Assembly (NCBI GenBank): GCA_903929895.1
Contig: CAIYWM010000828.1
Coordinates: 1 to 9,586, forward strand
Source of the DNA: an uncultured Alphaproteobacteria bacterium
Lineage (GTDB): Bacteria; Pseudomonadota; Alphaproteobacteria; Reyranellales; Reyranellaceae
DNA length: 9,586 nucleotides
Direction of reading: 5' to 3'
Both the position numbers and the translations under genes were made by a program. The notes below the pieces were generated by a model. It saw nothing but the letters and a program-made list of their open reading frames with translations. It was not told the origin of the DNA and searched no databases. Each line of letters starts with the position of its first letter. Position 1 is the first letter of the stretch. Positions 6,226 to 9,586 of the stretch are shown here, piece after piece.

Positions 6226-7616
6226 CCTCTGTGGCAGTCGGCGCGCCGGGTGCACCGGGCGAAGGCAAACGGCTTCGCATCGTGCACTGTGTCGGCTTCT
6301 ATTTTCCCGACTCGACCGGCGGCACCGAGGTCTATGTGCGCGACCTCGTTTCGGCGCTGTCGCGGCATTCGATGGACGGCACGATCATCGCCGCGACCGA
6401 TGGCAACTATGCCCGATACTCGTGGAACGGCGTGGAGGTGGTCCGCTATCCGATCGACGCGCCGGAGACTCAACGTGTCCGCGACAAGGACGTGCGCAAG
6501 CGGCGAACCATGTTCCAGGAGATCGTGGAGGCCGCGAAACCGGACCTGTTCCACCTGCATTCCTGGACGAGCGGCGCCGGCCTTCGCCATCTCCGGCAAG
6601 TGGCGCGGATGGACATTCCCAGTGTCGTCACGATGCACGTCCCGTCGCCGATCTGCATGCGCGGCACCATGCTGCTCAACGACGAACGCCCGTGCGACGG
6701 CCGCATAGACGACCGCCGTTGCGCCCGGTGCTGGGCGCTCGACCGCGGCCTGCCGGCACCGGCAGCCTATCTCGTGTCACAGCTGCCACGATGGGATGTC
6801 ACCGACAGTGCGATCTCGCGCCTCTCGCAGCGCGCGGCCACGCTGCTCTCGGCGCGGGCGGCGGCCGCCACGAAAGCGCGGCAGCTGCGCTCGATGGCCA
6901 CGCTCAGCGAGCGCATTGTGGCGCCCAGCGAATGGGTGCGGGCCGCGCTGGCGGAGAATGCGATTCCGCTCGAGAAGGTGGTGGTGTCGGGGCAGTCGGC
7001 CAGTGCGGAGTTTTCGGTTCGCAAGCCGCGGCCATTGCAGGGCGTCGACCGCCGGGAGATCGTGATCGGCTTCCTCGGCCGGCTCGAGCGCTACAAGGGC
7101 GCCGACATGCTCGTGCGTGCGCTTGCGGAGCTGCCCCACGATCTGCCCGTGCAGTTGCGCATCGCCGGCGTCGGTCAGGACGCCCGCTTTGCCCGTCGAA
7201 TGGAGGAGGCGGCCCGGAAGGATTCGCGCATTCAGCTGATGGGGCTGGTCGAGCACGAAAAGGTGCCGGAGTTCCTGGCGGACATCGACGTGCTTGCGGT
7301 GCCGTCCCGCTATATGGAGACCGGGCCGATCGTCGTGCAGGAGGCGCGCGCGCTCGGTATCCCGGTAATGGGCGCCGACCTCGGCGGCATTTCCGAGCGC
7401 GTCCATCCTGGTGTCGACGGATGGCTGTTGCCGTTCGACGACCCCAAGCCATGGGCCGAGGCGATCCGGGTCGCCGCCACCGATCGTGCCGAGGTGGCGC
7501 GACTGTCGAGCAACATGCATCGCACGCGCTCGATCGACGATGTGGCGTTGGACATGGCGAAGCTCTATCGCGAGATCATGGCTGGTCACTCGCATGCCGG
7601 CAGGGCGGAGTCCTAG
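6222..7616 (+). CDS. Glycosyltransferase family 4 protein with four-cysteine insert (464 aa)
   Basis: A GT-B retaining transferase, the longest in the cluster. About 17 low-complexity residues precede the first strand LRIVHCVGFYFP (18-29), and STGGTEVYV (31-39) is the acceptor-side glycine loop. HLHSW marks the end of a core strand near residue 113. A cysteine-bearing insert follows: C145, C158, C167 and C170 (C-x12-C-x8-C-x2-C), a pattern I recall in some GT4 proteins and one that could bind a metal. The donor domain shows FLGRLERYKG with R287 and K292, then E366-TGPIVVQ-E374, an intact E-x7-E, followed by ARALGIPVMGAD and ERVHPGVDGWLLP. The enzyme looks active. The start overlaps the upstream stop as ATGA, and the TAG shares its last base with the next gene's GTG. 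A helical Ala/Arg-rich stretch near 200-228 lengthens the acceptor domain. Substrates are unknown. Confidence 0.88.
   Translation: MTSVAVGAPGAPGEGKRLRIVHCVGFYFPDSTGGTEVYVRDLVSALSRHSMDGTIIAATDGNYARYSWNGVEVVRYPIDAPETQRVRDKDVRKRRTMFQEIVEAAKPDLFHLHSWTSGAGLRHLRQVARMDIPSVVTMHVPSPICMRGTMLLNDERPCDGRIDDRRCARCWALDRGLPAPAAYLVSQLPRWDVTDSAISRLSQRAATLLSARAAAATKARQLRSMATLSERIVAPSEWVRAALAENAIPLEKVVVSGQSASAEFSVRKPRPLQGVDRREIVIGFLGRLERYKGADMLVRALAELPHDLPVQLRIAGVGQDARFARRMEEAARKDSRIQLMGLVEHEKVPEFLADIDVLAVPSRYMETGPIVVQEARALGIPVMGADLGGISERVHPGVDGWLLPFDDPKPWAEAIRVAATDRAEVARLSSNMHRTRSIDDVALDMAKLYREIMAGHSHAGRAES
7607..7610 (+). promoter_or_regulatory. Ribosome-binding site deciding the GTG start at 7616
   Basis: GGAG lies five bases before GTG 7616, good spacing for an alphaproteobacterial start. 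The next in-frame ATG, at 7700, would remove the N-terminal NLFYEEPDSDRW block and has no comparable upstream signal. Confidence 0.6.
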
Positions 7617-8608
7617 TGCCGCTGCGCGCGCCCCTCAATCTCTTCTACGAAGAACCGGACTCCGATCGGTGGGCACCCTTCGATCGCTATCCGCGTCGCA
7701 TGGTGCGCTGGGCACTGCGTGGTCCGAAGCAGCCCGGCGGGACGATGCGCGTCTACCTCAATCTGTGCGAGGGCCTCGACCGTCTGAACGTGCCGTACCG
7801 CGTCAACGACTATGCTCACATCCGCGAGAACCCCCACGAGCTGGCCTGCGTGGTCGGCCAGCCACACGTGCTGGCGAAGATTCCGCTGGAAACCCCGATC
7901 CTGTTCGGCACGTCAATCTACAATCATCCAAGCGACGATCCGGACCTGCTGCGCCGCCGCAGGATCCGCCGCGTCCTTGTCCCGAGCCCTTGGGTCGAGC
8001 GTATGTTCTCGGCCGTCTGGCCGGGCAGTATCAGCGTCTGGCCCGCCGGCATCGACACCGACCGCTGGTCTCCGTCGAGGCGCGCGAACAAGGACGTGGA
8101 CGTCCTGATCTACGACAAGGTAGTCCGCCGGCGCAGCCGCTACATGCGCACCATCGTCGAGCCGCTGCTGAATGAACTCCGGCAGCGGCGCCTCACCGTG
8201 GAGATGCTTCGATACGGCTTCTATCGCGAGGAACGGCTGCACGACCTCAGCCGGCGGACGCGGGCCATGATCTATCTGAGCCATCACGAGACGCAGGGCC
8301 TCGCCGCGCAGCAGATGCTGGCGTCCGACGTTCCGCTCCTGGCCTGGGACCAGGGCGGACTATGGAAGGATCCGAAGTATGCGCCGCATCTGGTGCGATT
8401 CGGACCGGTGACCTCGGTACCGTATTGGGACGAACGGTGTGGCATGAAGTTCAAGGGCGGCGGCGACGTCCTGCCCGCCTTCGACAGGTTCTGGTTCGGC
8501 GTGGAGGCGGGTCTCTATGCGCCGCGCGAGATGATTGCCGACAATTTCACACTCGAGAGCCAGGCGATGGCCTACCTGGCGCTGGTCGACAAGTACGGGT
8601 TTAGGTGA
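7616..8608 (+). CDS. Glycosyltransferase-like protein, GT-B/GT4-type with E-x7-Q motif (330 aa)
   Basis: Probably a transferase in the same pathway, but more divergent than its neighbours. GTG 7616 overlaps the previous TAG by one base and has GGAG five bases upstream. The frame stays open far upstream through the previous gene, but that part looks like a shadow frame. The N-terminus holds a distinctive NLFYEEPDSDRW block (8-19) and FDRYPRR (22-28) instead of a plain glycine loop. The core shows VPSPWVERMF then WPAGIDTDRW (142-151), the usual GT4 interdomain segment. YDKVVRRRSR includes K168, possibly the donor-phosphate lysine. SHHETQGLAAQQ places E225 and Q233 where other GT4 enzymes have Glu-x7-Glu, followed by MLASDVPLLAWDQGG. 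No signal peptide or membrane span is visible. It is the last + strand gene, and its 3' end overlaps the convergent gene by eight bases. A glycosyltransferase is the best call; biochemical activity is unproven. Confidence 0.75.
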   Translation: MPLRAPLNLFYEEPDSDRWAPFDRYPRRMVRWALRGPKQPGGTMRVYLNLCEGLDRLNVPYRVNDYAHIRENPHELACVVGQPHVLAKIPLETPILFGTSIYNHPSDDPDLLRRRRIRRVLVPSPWVERMFSAVWPGSISVWPAGIDTDRWSPSRRANKDVDVLIYDKVVRRRSRYMRTIVEPLLNELRQRRLTVEMLRYGFYREERLHDLSRRTRAMIYLSHHETQGLAAQQMLASDVPLLAWDQGGLWKDPKYAPHLVRFGPVTSVPYWDERCGMKFKGGGDVLPAFDRFWFGVEAGLYAPREMIADNFTLESQAMAYLALVDKYGFR

Positions 8609-9586
8609 CCGGTGGGGCGCGTCGCTTGCCCTTCAGGAAGCGAAGCAATGCGCGCGGCAGACCAAGCTCCACAAAGAACCGGCGCGAGACGTCGAACAGG
8701 CCGTAGGCAAGCGCCCTCAGGTTCGCATTGGGGTGCACCACGATGCGGTAGTTCATGTCGATCGAGTCTGTGTACCAGGTCTTGTAGGCACCCAGGGTGC
8801 GCATGAAATCGAACTTCGTGCGCGTCTTCGCGTAGTGGTCGACGAGTGCCAGCAGCAGCACTGCGCCGACACGATCCTTCTCGAACGTCCGATCCCGGGC
8901 TGGCATGTAGTAGTAGGCCTTGCGGTCGTCGGCGAAGCCGAAGTGCCCCGCCGCGATCTTTCCCGCCGACGTGACGACGGAGAGATCGATGTGGTTCCGC
9001 ATGCCTTCGCTGGCGACCAAGGCGTCGAAGAATTTCCCTTCCTTCTCCCGTCCCAAGGGACTGCCGGGCCAGGTCCTGATGTGGAGATCGCGAACGGCTG
9101 GCCAGAGCGTGTCGAAGTTGTCACTTCCGACTCGTACCTCGAAGCCGCTCGCCTGCAGCGTCTCGAGCCGGCTGCGGATCCGGCGCAGCCGCGCGCCATC
9201 TTCCGTCGCCTGCCCGGGCCGCAGGTCTCGTACCGCGACGGGCGTCTCGATATGCGTGCGCACCGTCCAGTCATGACGCGCCTGCGCGGCATTGACGATC
9301 TGGAACGTCGTCGGATCGCGGCTGCAGAACTGCCGGAGGTCGAGCACGTCCCAGCGGTCGGCATGGACGTGAAGGAAGTCGAGGATGGCGGTGGCGGCGC
9401 GGCCCCTGTGAATGCCCGCCCTCACCAGGAAACTCTGATAGTCGGCAAGCCCCGCGACGATCGTCTCGGCCACCGTGACACCGATGCCGAACGATCGCGC
9501 TTGGCGTAGGCAGAGCGGCGCCAGGGCCGCGATCCGGCCCGCCGGCGCATCGCGCGCCACGACGACGAACAGCTCGTCGCCGGCCC
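8601..9586 (-). CDS. GNAT-family acyltransferase, BioF2/CelD (FemAB-like) type (5' partial)
   Basis: The gene enters from the right edge and ends at TAA (8603-8601 on the - strand), with 327 visible residues. The frame is open to the edge: before the GTG at 9560 it reads AGDELFVV, continuing into VARDAPAGRIAALAPL. That is the conserved first half of a BioF2-like domain, so 9560 is unlikely to be the true start. Further on come a DYQSFLV block, a long central alpha/beta region, and the second GNAT-like half with GHFGFADDRKAYYYM and DRVGAVLLLALVDHY. FDFMRTLGAYKTWY (FDF at 8813-8805, YK at 8786-8781) matches the FDF-x-(4-6)-YK signature near the C-terminus of this family. Relatives occur in exopolysaccharide loci, where they are thought to acylate glycans or make peptide-type links, but many lack a tested function. 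No membrane segment is visible. It converges on the transferase operon with an 8-base tail overlap. Confidence 0.82.
   Translation of the reverse strand, partial: AGDELFVVVARDAPAGRIAALAPLCLRQARSFGIGVTVAETIVAGLADYQSFLVRAGIHRGRAATAILDFLHVHADRWDVLDLRQFCSRDPTTFQIVNAAQARHDWTVRTHIETPVAVRDLRPGQATEDGARLRRIRSRLETLQASGFEVRVGSDNFDTLWPAVRDLHIRTWPGSPLGREKEGKFFDALVASEGMRNHIDLSVVTSAGKIAAGHFGFADDRKAYYYMPARDRTFEKDRVGAVLLLALVDHYAKTRTKFDFMRTLGAYKTWYTDSIDMNYRIVVHPNANLRALAYGLFDVSRRFFVELGLPRALLRFLKGKRRAPPVT

Noticed and set aside
6422..7615. Upstream extension of the 7616-8608 frame through most of the previous gene, which could suggest a fusion or frameshift product
   Set aside because: The translated extension is Arg/Gly/Ala-rich without motifs, while the other frame over the same bases encodes an intact GT4. 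GTG 7616 has a well-spaced GGAG and a recognisable N-terminal block.
8606..8645. Possible terminator hairpin at the convergent junction (GGGC...GCCC and CTTC-AG-GAAG)
   Set aside because: The stems are only four base pairs and neither is followed by a run of T, so they do not support an intrinsic terminator.
9558..9560. GTG as the true start of the - strand acyltransferase
   Set aside because: The frame stays open to the right edge and the residues just before the GTG continue a conserved-looking strand, so the gene is more likely truncated by the window.

Overview
The window is a compact run of polysaccharide-assembly genes from a GC-rich bacterium. By eye it is roughly two thirds G+C (not counted), with strong G/C at third codon positions. 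The tight packing, codon use and protein style suggest a proteobacterium, most likely an alphaproteobacterium. This is an inference; there is no rRNA or marker gene to place it.

Layout. Positions 1-8608 carry eight genes on the + strand that look like one transcription unit. Every junction lies between a 4-base overlap and a 10-base gap. The first gene is cut by the left edge; it is the C-terminal carbohydrate-binding domain of a Wzt-type ABC-transporter ATPase. Seven glycosyltransferases follow. Six look GT-B fold (515-1765, 1765-2817, 2828-4126, 4128-5297, 6222-7616, 7616-8608) and one is GT-A fold, family 2 (5302-6225). At 8601 a gene on the - strand runs in from the right edge. It encodes a GNAT/FemAB-like acyltransferase (BioF2/CelD type) and overlaps the last + strand gene tail to tail by 8 bases.

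How the genes fit together. In ABC-transporter-dependent O-antigen or capsule systems, cytoplasmic glycosyltransferases build the glycan on a lipid carrier. The Wzm/Wzt transporter then exports it, and the Wzt C-terminal domain can recognise the finished chain. A Wzt-like exporter followed by seven transferases and no Wzx/Wzy fits such a locus. Sugars, linkages and final product cannot be read from sequence. The ATPase domain, Wzm permease, sugar-nucleotide genes and any chain-capping enzyme are not in this window.

No RNA genes, insertion sequences, CRISPR arrays, attachment sites, clear promoters or intrinsic terminators were seen, and no non-coding stretch exceeds 10 bases. The points most worth a second look are the last transferase (7616-8608), whose E-x7-E motif reads E-x7-Q; a four-cysteine cluster in the transferase at 6222-7616; and two junctions where a minute out-of-frame cistron bridges one gene's stop to the next gene's start.
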